This document shows positions 1-8,190 of a stretch of 33,821 nucleotides of DNA, in pieces. Every line of letters starts with the position of its first letter. Position 1 is the stretch's first letter. The notes under the pieces are model-generated. The model had not been told where the DNA came from, did no database searches, and was given only the letters and a program-made list of their open reading frames with translations. This DNA comes from an uncultured Eggerthella sp. Its GTDB lineage: Bacteria > Actinomycetota > Coriobacteriia > Coriobacteriales > Eggerthellaceae. The stretch lies in contig URMQ01000005.1 in the NCBI GenBank assembly GCA_900548955.1, positions 1 through 33,821 of the forward strand, given 5' to 3'. The translations under genes were made by a program, and so were the position numbers.

Positions 1-639
1 AGTGGTCGAACAACCTTTGGCTATCATTCGCTGCAGCATTCCCCAAGGGATACTGCTATAAATACCTTTTGTATGTTTGAGAGCCGCAACTTCCCATTTG
101 TGATAATAGGAGCGCGCAAGGGGAGCGGAATCGATGCTAACAAACCCTTTTGCGTAACCAGGGAAAAGTGACAAAAAGGCCTGAGATACGTAGCCGCCCA
201 TTGATTGTCCGACCAAAATAGGGCTTTCAATCTGCTCTGTCTTCAGAATGTCGTGCAGCATGACGGCAAGATCATCCATCGAAAATTCCAGTTTAAAAGG
301 ACAAGATTTTCCATGTGCGGGCGGGTCCCATACAAAGCAATTTGCGGTTTCGGCAAAATAACTCAATTGGCGATTAAATAAACGATGGTCGGCAGTAAGG
401 CCTGGTAAGAACACAAGCCATGGAGCGTTACGCGGAGCGTTGGGGATTGTTTGCTCGGCTAGGGTCTGACTCAGGCGAGAAAACATCACAGAAGCCGCTG
501 CGTCAGAAGCGATTTCAAGTTCTTCTGGCGATTCGGTGTTTTGACAAGCCTCCATGTTAAGACCGTCAGTGTAGCTAGAAGCATAGGAAATCCAATAAAT
601 AATAGTGCCCGATTCTGTTTTGTAGCGGCGTTCTTCCAT
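1..639 (-). CDS. alpha/beta hydrolase (3' end cut by window edge)
   Basis: The reading frame opens at an ATG (complement of 637-639) and runs without a stop to base 1, giving 213 residues; the rest lies outside the window. The nucleophile elbow GQSMGG is clear, with the putative catalytic Ser at about residue 146. It is preceded by a hydrophobic strand (ILVG) and followed by FVSIDSAP, typical of alpha/beta hydrolase-fold enzymes. An oxyanion-side motif FLPGLTADHRLF lies near residues 77-88. The acid and His of the triad would be in the missing part. An acidic, low-complexity insert at about residues 28-70 separates the first two strands, which is longer than usual. The substrate cannot be told; esterases, lipases and peptidases share this fold. 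No strong ribosome binding site precedes the ATG, so the exact start is uncertain. Confidence 0.85.
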   Translation of the reverse strand, partial: MEERRYKTESGTIIYWISYASSYTDGLNMEACQNTESPEELEIASDAAASVMFSRLSQTLAEQTIPNAPRNAPWLVFLPGLTADHRLFNRQLSYFAETANCFVWDPPAHGKSCPFKLEFSMDDLAVMLHDILKTEQIESPILVGQSMGGYVSQAFLSLFPGYAKGFVSIDSAPLARSYYHKWEVAALKHTKGIYSSIPWGMLQRMIAKGCSTT

Positions 640-858
640 GCTGTGGTGGCGTCCGTTCTGTGAGTTTCTAAAATATAGTAACGATAAGCAAATTACCCAA
701 AGATAGCTGTTGTTCTCTTGCTACACTAACAAGATCCTAGTGAAACGACAATATGTCGCTTAAAAACTTCATGATGGACAAGATATCGGCGACAAACAAA
801 AGCGAAGGTGGTCGCCAAATAAGTCAAAGACGTTTTTTCTAAGAAGGAGGTGAGGCGA

Positions 859-1137
859 ATGTCGAAAGCTAAGCGCAAGCGCAGCGGAAGGCCAAAGGCT
901 CAGCGAAAACGCATAGCTGTTGCTAAATCGGGTGCGGTATGGCACCAGTCTGCCGAGGAAGCTACCTTGGCACAAAAGCCGCATTTTAATGGCTACGCTT
1001 GCGGCTACGGTGCTCACGGCGACACAAAATACAATCGCACGCGTGATAAACGTGCTTGGAAAAAGCAACTAAGACAAGAAGGAGCCTCGCGAGGCTCCTT
1101 CCTTAGTTTTGTATGTCCGAATGCGGTATGTGTCTAG
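859..1137 (+). CDS. small basic protein of unknown function
   Basis: I do not recognise this gene. The ATG at 859 has a strong AGGAGG ribosome binding site at 845-850, 8 bases upstream, so this start is preferred over the in-frame GTG at 850. The product is 92 residues. The N-terminal 25 residues are extremely Lys/Arg rich (MSKAKRKRSGRPKAQRKR), followed by a Gly/Tyr/His-rich stretch and a second basic stretch (KRAWKKQLRQE), which suggests nucleic-acid or ribosome binding. The last 18 codons run through a perfect terminator-like hairpin (1079-1100), which is unusual. Removing one base from the A-run before KQLRQE would put a TAA immediately after it, so a frameshift or sequencing error is possible and the natural C-terminus may be near residue 75. 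Confidence 0.6.
   Translation: MSKAKRKRSGRPKAQRKRIAVAKSGAVWHQSAEEATLAQKPHFNGYACGYGAHGDTKYNRTRDKRAWKKQLRQEGASRGSFLSFVCPNAVCV
1079..1106 (+). terminator. candidate Rho-independent terminator
   Basis: A perfect 22-base palindrome (arms AAGGAGCCTCG / CGAGGCTCCTT, 1079-1100) is followed by a moderately T-rich tail (CCTTAGTTTT). It sits inside the annotated 3' end of the small basic gene, so it would terminate that transcript. Confidence 0.6.
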
Positions 1138-1203
1138 CTTTGCTGGTAAAATGCCAACTCCGCAAAGTAGGTACACAAAATAGATTCATACAAATTTGGC
1201 AGT

Positions 1204-1317
1204 TTACTTATTGAAAAGACCACCAATAATGCCGCTTACTGCGCCGCCGAGATTTTCGGTGATTCCGCCAATAATGCGTCTTGGTATGGGATTATTCTTA
1301 CTTGCTTCAAACGAGAG
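1204..1317 (-). pseudogene. glycine-rich open frame without a start (possible gene remnant)
   Basis: Between the small basic gene and ettA, a minus-strand frame stays open for 37 codons between two stops and ends in TAA (complement of 1204-1206). The end of the peptide is IIGGITENLGG followed by AVSGIIGGLFNK, a GxxG-rich amphipathic pattern like a glycine zipper or the tail of a small membrane or bacteriocin-like peptide. No ATG, GTG or TTG start exists in the open frame. It is either the 3' relic of a lost gene or chance. Low confidence. Confidence 0.2.
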
Positions 1318-1327
1318 TTAACAAGCA

Positions 1328-1394
1328 GATGCGATTAATCCCTGGTGAGCTCGTAAGGCTAGCTTGTCGGTTGATGTGATTAATCCCTCGTGAG
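1328..1394. repeat. 22-bp direct repeat at the end of ettA
   Basis: Bases 1328-1349 and 1373-1394 are the same 22-mer with two mismatches (core GATTAATCCCT). The upstream copy on the minus strand encodes the last residues and stop of ettA (K-L-T-R-D-stop); the other would encode E-L-T-R-D-stop. This looks like a local duplication of the gene end. Confidence 0.7.
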
Positions 1395-3059
1395 TTTTCG
1401 GTGGATACGATGAGGTTTTGCGGCTTCTTCGCCAAGACGTTCAACCTTGTTTTTGCGGTATGCTTCAAAGTTTCCTTCAAACCAATACCAGTTACCAGGA
1501 TTATCATCAGTACCTTCCCAAGCCAAAATGTGGGTAGCAACGCGGTCCAAAAACATACGGTCATGGCTGGTAATTACCGCGCACCCTGGGAAAGCAAGCA
1601 GTGCTTCTTCAAGACTTTCAAGAGTTTCTACGTCCAAGTCGTTAGTAGGCTCGTCCAGCAGAAGAAGGTTACCACCTTGCTTCAAGGTAAGAGCTAAGTT
1701 CAATCGGTTACGTTCGTCACCCGATAAAACGCCAGCGGGCTTTTGCTGGTCGGACCCTTTGAAGCCAAAGTTTGCCACATAAGCACGGCTTGGAATTTCT
1801 GTTTCGCCCACTTTGATGTAGTCCAGTCCATCAGAAACGACTTCCCATAAGGTCTTCTTAGGGTCAAGGCCTTCGCGATTTTGATCGACATAGGAAATCT
1901 GTACGGTTTCTCCTAGTTCAAGGGTGCCGCTGGTTAATTCTTCTTGTCCAACAATCATCTTGAACAGGGTTGATTTACCAACACCATTAGGCCCAATAAC
2001 ACCAACGATGCCATTACGAGGCAAGGTGAAAGACAAATCGTCGATCAGGACGCGATCACCAAAAGCTTTATGTAGGTGTTCAGCAACAAGAACTTTCGAA
2101 CCTAGGCGAGGACCAACGGGAATGCGAATTTCATTCACGTCGACGCTCTTTACGTTGCGGGCTTCCGCTTCCATCTGTTCATAACGTTCCAAGCGTGCTT
2201 TGTTCTTTGCTTGACGAGCTTTCGGGCTTGAGCGCACCCATTCCAATTCAGATTTCATGCGTTTGGCAAGTTTTGCCTGCTGCTGACCCTGTGCTTCTAA
2301 GCGGGCAGCCTTGGTTTCCAAATAGGTAGAATAATTGCCCTTGTAGGGATAGAGCTGACCGCGGTCAACTTCGCAAATCCATTCTGCAACATTGTCTAAG
2401 AAGTAACGGTCGTGCGTTACTGCCAAGACGACGCCAGGGTAGCGCTTCAAGAACTGCTCAAGCCAGAGCACCGATTCGGCATCCAAATGGTTGGTAGGTT
2501 CGTCCAAGAGAAGTAGATCGGGTGCTTCAAGGAGAAGCTTACACAGCGCAACGCGACGACGTTCGCCACCTGAGAGAACCTTTACGGGAGCATCGGGATC
2601 GGGGCACTGAAGCGCATCCATTGCCTGGGATAATTGCGAATCTAAATCCCATCCGTTTGCGGCATCAATTTCAACCTGTAAGGTGCCCATTTCTTCCATA
2701 AGGGCATCAAAGTCTGCATCAGGATCTGCTATTTCCGCACCAATTGCATTGAAGCGATCAACCTTTGCCAGCACGTCAGCAAATGCTTGGCGAATGTTTT
2801 CGATAACGGTTGCTTCTTCATCCAGTGGCGGTTCCTGTTGCAAAATGCCTACGGTGTAACCAGGAGTTAAACGTGCATCACCTGCGGAAACTTCTTCAAG
2901 CCCCGCCATAACCTTCAAAAGGGTGGACTTGCCCATGCCATTTGGGCCGACAACGCCAATTTTTGCGCCTGGATAGAAGGAAAGCGTTACGTCATCCAAG
3001 ATCACCTTGTCGCCAACTGCTTTGCGTGCTTGATACATTTGGTAGATGAATTCTGCCAT
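1380..3059 (-). CDS. ettA: energy-dependent translational throttle protein EttA (ABC-F ATPase)
   Basis: The product is 559 residues, close to the 555 of the Escherichia coli protein. It has two ABC ATPase domains and no membrane segments, the ABC-F layout. Domain 1 has Walker A GPNGMGKST, signature LSGGERRRVAL and Walker B LLLLDEPTNHLD; domain 2 has GPNGVGKST and LLLLDEPTNDLD. Between them lies the charged linker (about residues 240-310, SELEWVRSSPKARQAKNKAR) that contacts the tRNA and P-site region in this family. EttA gates the first elongation steps on the ribosome according to ATP/ADP level. The start at MAEFIYQMYQ (complement of 3057-3059) fits family length and has an AAAGG site; the frame also extends upstream. 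Oddity: the second signature reads LSGDER, Gly to Asp, where LSGGER is expected. Confidence 0.95.
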   Translation of the reverse strand: MAEFIYQMYQARKAVGDKVILDDVTLSFYPGAKIGVVGPNGMGKSTLLKVMAGLEEVSAGDARLTPGYTVGILQQEPPLDEEATVIENIRQAFADVLAKVDRFNAIGAEIADPDADFDALMEEMGTLQVEIDAANGWDLDSQLSQAMDALQCPDPDAPVKVLSGGERRRVALCKLLLEAPDLLLLDEPTNHLDAESVLWLEQFLKRYPGVVLAVTHDRYFLDNVAEWICEVDRGQLYPYKGNYSTYLETKAARLEAQGQQQAKLAKRMKSELEWVRSSPKARQAKNKARLERYEQMEAEARNVKSVDVNEIRIPVGPRLGSKVLVAEHLHKAFGDRVLIDDLSFTLPRNGIVGVIGPNGVGKSTLFKMIVGQEELTSGTLELGETVQISYVDQNREGLDPKKTLWEVVSDGLDYIKVGETEIPSRAYVANFGFKGSDQQKPAGVLSGDERNRLNLALTLKQGGNLLLLDEPTNDLDVETLESLEEALLAFPGCAVITSHDRMFLDRVATHILAWEGTDDNPGNWYWFEGNFEAYRKNKVERLGEEAAKPHRIHRKLTRD

Positions 3060-3252
3060 TATTTCGAGCCTTTCTAATGGGTTCGGATTAACAGTGTTAA
3101 CGAGACGCCTATAGGACTTGTAAGGGTTATAGGGCATTTTAGTTAACGATGTTTAATTTGTTTCGCTCAATAGTATGTCGATCGTTATCTTAATACCATG
3201 TTGTTGAACGTTACCTTATCAAGAAACGGCTGTTTCAAGAAATATTTCTCTT

Positions 3253-4197
3253 TTATAAGAGATCATCATCACAAAGGATGCTGCTCAAAAAGTCATCGTC
3301 GTAAGGCATGGTGTGGGTGAAAGGACATTCTGCGTCAGTTGCGATAACAAGATAGTTATCTTCTAGTCCAAAGTCGGCATCTTCGCATGGAATGATAACT
3401 ACCTGATTAAAAACTTCATCAAGAGTGGTAACGACGTGTCGCAAGAAGGTTATATCCTCGCCTTCGTCTTGGCTTACTACGTTGGTGGCGTAAATACCGC
3501 CTGGCACAAGGCGCAATTTTGCTAGACGCATAGCTTCGATTGTCGCAAGCGAAAGAACGGGGTCTTTCCCAGAAAAGGTATCGTTAATGATGGCGGCATA
3601 TTGCTTGTGGGTAGTTTTTAGATAGTTGCGCCCATCGGCGGTAATAAGCCCGAGCTTATCTACTGCATGGGGGAGTTCTTCCAAAAGCTGATCGAGGTAA
3701 AACCACTTCTTTGCGATGTCGGTAACTGATTGATCAAGCTCAACAACGTCAAGATAGAGGTCAGGTTTAGTGTTAAGAACGTGCTTTGGCCACGCGTAGC
3801 CCCCGCCGCCGATCATAAGTACTTGATTGTTGGTGAAACCGTTATCGAAAAGTGTGGCTTCGAAAACATGATCAAAGGCTTGCTGATAAGCAAAAACAGG
3901 AACAGGGTAGTTTTTATCAAGATAGGTCGCAGATTCGTATGCGCCATTTTGTTCCAGCACACGAACGGGATTTCCCTGCTCATCTTCTATCGTGTGGATG
4001 CGTGCAAGTCCTGCATTTGTTTTAACGAAATGCGTATCGCTTTTGCGAAAGTGCTTCCAGATGGTTACACCTGCTACAGCAAAAGCAAGTCCAAGCCCTG
4101 CGGCAATGATACCTAATGCGCGTGGAGTGGCGGGCGGGTTCAATGCATGTTGAGCGGCAGGCGGTTGAGTAATGTGTTTGTGGCAAAGGTTTTTCAT
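3253..4197 (-). CDS. membrane-anchored spermidine synthase-like protein (SAM-fold)
   Basis: The product is 314 residues. One hydrophobic segment (about residues 28-46) follows a short polar N-terminus, so the protein is probably anchored. The rest matches the spermidine synthase/methyltransferase fold: glycine loop MIGGGGY near residue 125, acidic strand end VVELDQSV, TADGRNYL and IINDTFSGKDP. Soluble polyamine aminopropyltransferases use an Asp in this last position and have GGGDG; here it is GGGGY, so true aminopropyl transfer is not assured. No S-adenosylmethionine decarboxylase is nearby. Such membrane-linked homologues are common and mostly uncharacterised. The C-terminus is strikingly acidic (CDDDLL). 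There is no evident Shine-Dalgarno before the ATG; an AT-rich TAAAAT lies only about a dozen bases upstream, so a very short leader is possible. Convergent with nothing; it lies upstream of ettA on the same strand. Confidence 0.75.
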   Translation of the reverse strand: MKNLCHKHITQPPAAQHALNPPATPRALGIIAAGLGLAFAVAGVTIWKHFRKSDTHFVKTNAGLARIHTIEDEQGNPVRVLEQNGAYESATYLDKNYPVPVFAYQQAFDHVFEATLFDNGFTNNQVLMIGGGGYAWPKHVLNTKPDLYLDVVELDQSVTDIAKKWFYLDQLLEELPHAVDKLGLITADGRNYLKTTHKQYAAIINDTFSGKDPVLSLATIEAMRLAKLRLVPGGIYATNVVSQDEGEDITFLRHVVTTLDEVFNQVVIIPCEDADFGLEDNYLVIATDAECPFTHTMPYDDDFLSSILCDDDLL

Positions 4198-4251
4198 GAA
4201 TAGTAGTGTATTTTAGATTCTTGTAATTGTGAGTGGTGAATAAAGGAAAAA

Positions 4252-5166
4252 GTGGTGAATTTAGAATACCGAGCAAAGAACGAAACAGTTCAGGGTCATT
4301 TGGCGGCACTGTTTACTGTTCTTGTATGGGGCACCACGTTTGTATCCACGAAAATATTGCTACAAGATTTTTCTCCCATCGAAATCTTGTTTATTCGTTT
4401 TGTTATGGGTTTGTTCGCTCTCTTTGTTATAGCGCCTAAAATTCTTCCTTGGATGGGCTGGCGTCATGAAAGACTTTTTTTGCTTGCAGGTTTGTTCGGT
4501 GTCACGCTGTATTACCTTCTGGAAAATATCGCACTGACAGGAACGCTGGCAACAAATGTGGGAGTGATAGTGTCAGTAGCGCCTTTCTTTACTGCAGTGG
4601 TGGAACGAATTGTAAATAAGGGCGCGCAACTAACGGTTCGTTTTGTTGTTGGCTTTGTGGTAGCTATGTTTGGAATTAGTTTTATTAGTTTTGCTGAAAC
4701 AGGGGTGCACCTTAGTTTTTCGGGAGATTTATTGGCGCTTTTAGCAGCAGTGGTGTGGGCGTGTTATTCGGCTTGCATGACGCGCATTAGCCTGATCGGC
4801 TTAACTACGATCAAAGCTACGCGAAGAGTATTTGAATATGGCATTGTATTTATGATTCCTGCTTTGCCTCTGCTGGGGTTTGCACCAGAAGCGTCTTCAT
4901 TTACCGACCCTATTAATGTGGCTAATCTGGTGTTTTTAGGCCTTTGCGCATCAGCGGCGTGTTTTGTGACCTGGAATTTTTCCATAAAGCGGCTAGGTTC
5001 GGTGGTTTCAAGCGTTTATATCTATGCAACTCCTGTCATTACTGCGGTAGCTTCTTGGTTGGTTTTGGATGAGCAATTAGTGCCTCTAGCTTGGTTTGGT
5101 GTACTGCTTACTATAGTCGGCTTGGTTGTTTCGCAGTTTTCTTTTTCAAAGACGCGTAATGTATAA
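4252..5166 (+). CDS. EamA/DMT-family permease (metabolite exporter-like)
   Basis: The product has about 304 residues and ten hydrophobic segments in two five-helix halves, the drug/metabolite transporter layout. Typical family features are visible: AALFTVLVWGTTFVSTK at the start of helix 1, NIALTGTLATNVGVIVSVAPFFTA in the first half, and LGSVVSSVYIYATPVITAVASWLVLDEQL in the second. It would export or import a small metabolite such as an amino acid; the substrate cannot be predicted. Start is a GTG, either 4252 or 4255, both served by AAAGG at 4242-4246; the second gives the better spacing. The gene is divergent from the spermidine-synthase-like gene with about 54 bases between them. Confidence 0.9.
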   Translation: MVNLEYRAKNETVQGHLAALFTVLVWGTTFVSTKILLQDFSPIEILFIRFVMGLFALFVIAPKILPWMGWRHERLFLLAGLFGVTLYYLLENIALTGTLATNVGVIVSVAPFFTAVVERIVNKGAQLTVRFVVGFVVAMFGISFISFAETGVHLSFSGDLLALLAAVVWACYSACMTRISLIGLTTIKATRRVFEYGIVFMIPALPLLGFAPEASSFTDPINVANLVFLGLCASAACFVTWNFSIKRLGSVVSSVYIYATPVITAVASWLVLDEQLVPLAWFGVLLTIVGLVVSQFSFSKTRNV

Positions 5167-5180
5167 AGATTGCCATGAAT

Positions 5181-5208
5181 AAAAAAGAGCGTCCCATTTG
5201 GGACGCTC
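5181..5208 (-). terminator. Rho-independent terminator of the lactate permease gene
   Basis: Perfect 9-bp stem (GAGCGTCCC / GGGACGCTC, loop ATTT). Six A on the left side (5181-5186) become a U-run on the minus strand, so it ends the lldP transcript. On the plus strand it may act weakly for the EamA gene. Confidence 0.85.
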
Positions 5209-5241
5209 TCAATATTGCTTGTGTGGTCCTTCTAGAAAGTC

Positions 5242-6918
5242 TTAAGGAAGAATGAAGGACAGCATGTGAGATTGTAGGAATACCAGAACACAAAGTACTG
5301 CCAGCATGCCGATACTCCATGGGATAACCTTCTTGAAAAGGTTCGATTCGGTTTCGCCTGTGGTAACAGCGGCAATTGCCAAGGACTGAGGCGAAATCAT
5401 CTTGCCGATAACACCACCCATGGTATTAGAAGCCAAGAACAGGTCAGGCGTTACATGAGCCAAAGAGGCGTTGGACTGTGCTGCTTCGTACTGCAGACTG
5501 GAGAACAGTGCGTTTGCAGAAGTGTCGGAGCCAGTAACCGCGGTACCAACCCAACCAAGCATTGGAGAGAGCAGGGCAAATACTGCACCCGTGCTTGCGA
5601 GGAATTGGCCAATGGAAATGGTCTGGCCAGAGAAGTTCATGATATAAGCAAGGCCCAAAACAAGCACGATGGTTAAAGAAGAAAAGCGCATTGCTACAAA
5701 CGTCTGACCAAGCTGCTTGAAGGAAGATCCAAGCGTAATCTTGAACATGCCCTTATTCGTGAACAGAGCATATACGATAGTGGTAAGAACCGCTGCAATA
5801 AACAGCATGGAGCCAGGATTTGACAGCAAGTTCAAAGTATAGGTGGTTCCAGGATCTGCGCCTGCTGCGTTCAATACGTTGCCTGCAAGACCTGGGAAGG
5901 GGATTTTAATATCGGTGCTTGCAAGCAGGGTTGGGATACCCAGTTTGCATACAGCAAATACTACAACAACGATGATGTAAGGAACCAAAGCCATCCATGC
6001 ACGAACAGCAGGAAGCTTGGTGGTTTCGGTTTCGTGGAGAGGTGCCATTCCGAAGCGTTCACGTGCTTCGTTTACATTGCCAGGCTTAACGAACTTCAAG
6101 AAGATAACGCTTACGCCCAAGGAAACCAGTGCAGCGCACACGTCGGTCAATTCGTATGCAAAGTGATTGGAGCACCACCACTGAACAATCGCGAAGGAAA
6201 AACCAATGACTAAAGCGTGCAGCCAGCAATCGCGAAGCCCTTTGCGACCGTCAAGAATCATAACAACCAGCAGAGGTACAACCAGAGCAAACAGAGGAGC
6301 CTGATAACCAACAAGAGCAGCTACATGCTGAGCGGTTTCCAGTGCAACTGATGCATCACCGGCAGCTACCATGTTACCTGCTGTGGTGATTGGAGTACCA
6401 GCTGCGCCGTATGCAACCGGTGCAGTGTTGGCAATAAGAACAGCAAGCGCTGCCTTCATGGGCTTAACACCGAGTGCCAAAATCATGGTTGCGGTAATAG
6501 CAATAGGAGCGCCGAAGCCTGCAAGTGCTTCAAGCAAGCCACCGAAGCAGAAGGCAATCAGAACAGCCTGAATACGGATGTCGCCGCCGCCTACGATATC
6601 AAAAAGGCTCTTAAAGTCTTCGGAGCGACCCGAAACAGAAGTTACTTCGTAGAACCATACCGCCATGATAATGATGAATACGATAGGGAAAGCGCCGTAA
6701 CATGCGCCTTGTACACCGGAAAGGAATGCAAGGTGAGCTGGCATATGGAAAGCGAATACAGCAACGAGGAATGCAACGAAAAGTGCAATAGCTGCTGCCA
6801 CATGAGCTTTCGCCTTAACGCCTACCAACATAACGAAAAATGCAGCAAGAGGAATACATGCTACTAATGCCGATAGCGCAAGGTTGCCTGCAACAGGATC
6901 AACCACAGCTTGAAACAT
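5242..6918 (-). CDS. lldP: L-lactate permease
   Basis: The product is 558 residues with roughly a dozen or more hydrophobic segments, the size of the LctP/LldP family (TC 2.A.14). Family-typical stretches include FGGLLEALAGFGAPIAI near residues 125-141, NTAPVAYGAAGTPITTAG near 165-182, and GWVGTAVTGSDTSANALFSSLQ in the C-terminal third. These transporters import L-lactate (and often D-lactate or glycolate) with protons across the cytoplasmic membrane. No lactate dehydrogenase gene is adjacent, so it stands alone. The start ATG is complement of 6916-6918, with a purine-rich GAAAGAGAG upstream. A perfect terminator lies 33 bases after the stop. Confidence 0.95.
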   Translation of the reverse strand: MFQAVVDPVAGNLALSALVACIPLAAFFVMLVGVKAKAHVAAAIALFVAFLVAVFAFHMPAHLAFLSGVQGACYGAFPIVFIIIMAVWFYEVTSVSGRSEDFKSLFDIVGGGDIRIQAVLIAFCFGGLLEALAGFGAPIAITATMILALGVKPMKAALAVLIANTAPVAYGAAGTPITTAGNMVAAGDASVALETAQHVAALVGYQAPLFALVVPLLVVMILDGRKGLRDCWLHALVIGFSFAIVQWWCSNHFAYELTDVCAALVSLGVSVIFLKFVKPGNVNEARERFGMAPLHETETTKLPAVRAWMALVPYIIVVVVFAVCKLGIPTLLASTDIKIPFPGLAGNVLNAAGADPGTTYTLNLLSNPGSMLFIAAVLTTIVYALFTNKGMFKITLGSSFKQLGQTFVAMRFSSLTIVLVLGLAYIMNFSGQTISIGQFLASTGAVFALLSPMLGWVGTAVTGSDTSANALFSSLQYEAAQSNASLAHVTPDLFLASNTMGGVIGKMISPQSLAIAAVTTGETESNLFKKVIPWSIGMLAVLCVLVFLQSHMLSFILP

Positions 6919-7270
6919 AGAGACTCTCTTTCAAATCGGGAACAGTTAAACAAGTGCGGGTCATTTGTGATCAGGCATTATTCGGGTTCTCCGTTTATGT
7001 AGCCGTTTCAAAATGACTTACAATTTTTTAACGTATTCATACTAATGAGATGTAGGCGTTTGTCTTTGCCTGGTCGACTAGCGGTTATTTGTGAGCTACG
7101 AAGGGACTTAATACGCGATAAAGAACCGTTGCCGAAAAGCTCAGCGCTTTAGTTAATCAAAGTGACGGTTTTCAGGTATGCTGACTTTTGCAAAGCGACA
7201 CCGTAAGTACTAGAGGTGCTCGCAATAGATAAGTACCTATTACTTAACGAAACCAAGAAAGAGGAATGCT
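6919..7270. other. divergent intergenic region lldP/thrH
   Basis: About 350 bases without a gene between two divergently transcribed genes. An inverted repeat with arms TAAGTA / TACTTA (7230-7246, 5-base spacer) sits about 25 bases before the ThrH start, and a related GTAAGTAC lies at 7203-7210; these could be an operator. I see no convincing pair of -35 and -10 boxes for either gene. Confidence 0.4.
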
Positions 7271-7873
7271 ATGTACGTAACTTGTCTTGATCTAGAGGGA
7301 GTTTTGGTTCCTGAAATTTGGATTGCGTTTGCGGATGCTACTGGCATTCCTGAACTTAAGCGCACAACGCGTGATGAACCCGACTACGACAAGCTTATGA
7401 ATTTCCGCCTGAATATCTTGAAAGAACACAACTTAGGCTTGAAAGAAATTCAAGACGTAATTGAAGCCATTGATCCTATGCCTGGCGCGAAAGAGTTCTT
7501 AGACGAGTTGCGTTCTTTATGTCAGGTCATCATTATCAGCGATACGTTTACGCAATTTGCAAAGCCTTTGATGAAGAAATTGGGTTGGCCAACGCTGTTT
7601 TGTAACGAACTTGAAGTTGCTGATTCGGGCGAAGTAACGGGCTTTAAGATGCGCTGCGACCAGTCCAAACTGACCACAGTTCGCGCTCTTCAAAGCGCAG
7701 GCTTAGAAACTATTGCAGCAGGTGATAGCTTTAACGATTTAGGAATGATTAAAGCAAGTAAAGCGGGCTTTTTGTTCAAGAGTACTGACTCTATCAAGGC
7801 AGACAATCCTGATGTTCCAGCTTTTGAAACCTATGACGAACTAATGGCTGCCATTAAGAACGTTATTCTGTAA
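7271..7873 (+). CDS. thrH: ThrH: phosphoserine phosphatase / homoserine phosphotransferase (HAD)
   Basis: The product is 200 residues. It is strikingly similar to Pseudomonas aeruginosa ThrH along its length: CLDLEGVLVPEIWIAFA at the N-terminus, TTRDEPDYDKLMNFRL, then the phosphate-binding ISDTFTQFAKPLMKKLG and the Mg-binding GDSFNDLGM. The nucleophile is Asp7 in DLEG; ThrH enzymes have Glu in place of the usual second Asp of the HAD DxD motif, and so does this one. The known enzyme dephosphorylates phosphoserine and can pass the phosphate to homoserine, linking serine and threonine synthesis. Start ATG has GAAAGAGGA upstream. It is a single-gene unit with a hairpin terminator just downstream. 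No serine or threonine genes lie beside it. Confidence 0.92.
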   Translation: MYVTCLDLEGVLVPEIWIAFADATGIPELKRTTRDEPDYDKLMNFRLNILKEHNLGLKEIQDVIEAIDPMPGAKEFLDELRSLCQVIIISDTFTQFAKPLMKKLGWPTLFCNELEVADSGEVTGFKMRCDQSKLTTVRALQSAGLETIAAGDSFNDLGMIKASKAGFLFKSTDSIKADNPDVPAFETYDELMAAIKNVIL

Positions 7874-7897
7874 AGAAAAACATAGTACGTATTATCT

Positions 7898-7930
7898 CCC
7901 GCTTATCAACTTGCTGATAAGCGGGATTAT
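7898..7930 (+). terminator. terminator after thrH
   Basis: Perfect 11-bp stem (CCCGCTTATCA / TGATAAGCGGG, 6-base loop), followed by ATTATTTG. Positioned 25 bases after the thrH stop. The T-run is broken but the stem is strong. Confidence 0.75.
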
Positions 7931-8190
7931 TTGTGCATTTGTATTGGTCTGAGCTGTTTTTTAGGCGCACCATCTCTGAGGAGGTAGCTCAAAAAGCGTA
8001 AAAATGTATTTCTGAAATTGCAAAATGAGGACAAGACCAGTTTTGGAGATCGTGATCACAAAGTGTCAATTTGGTAAAAAGAATAAATTAGTTTAGCTAC
8101 TAAATAATTAAGTCACTAAAATAAGCTGACATTGGCATATAACTGCTTTCAGCTAATGCAGAGCCAGAGCACTCGATATAAAGGATACCA
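7926..8190. promoter_or_regulatory. marR upstream region with candidate operator
   Basis: The thrH-marR gap is about 317 bases. Beyond the terminator it is AT-rich. A 13-base palindrome TTTAG-CTA-CTAAA is at 8092-8104, and a second half site CTAAA follows at 8115-8119. MarR proteins commonly bind such palindromes in their own promoter, so autoregulation is plausible. I could not assign a clear promoter. Confidence 0.35.

Noticed and set aside
4022..4309. Minus-strand frame of 95 codons overlapping the start of the spermidine-synthase-like gene
   Set aside because: It overlaps the real start region in another frame and has no ribosome binding site or domain.
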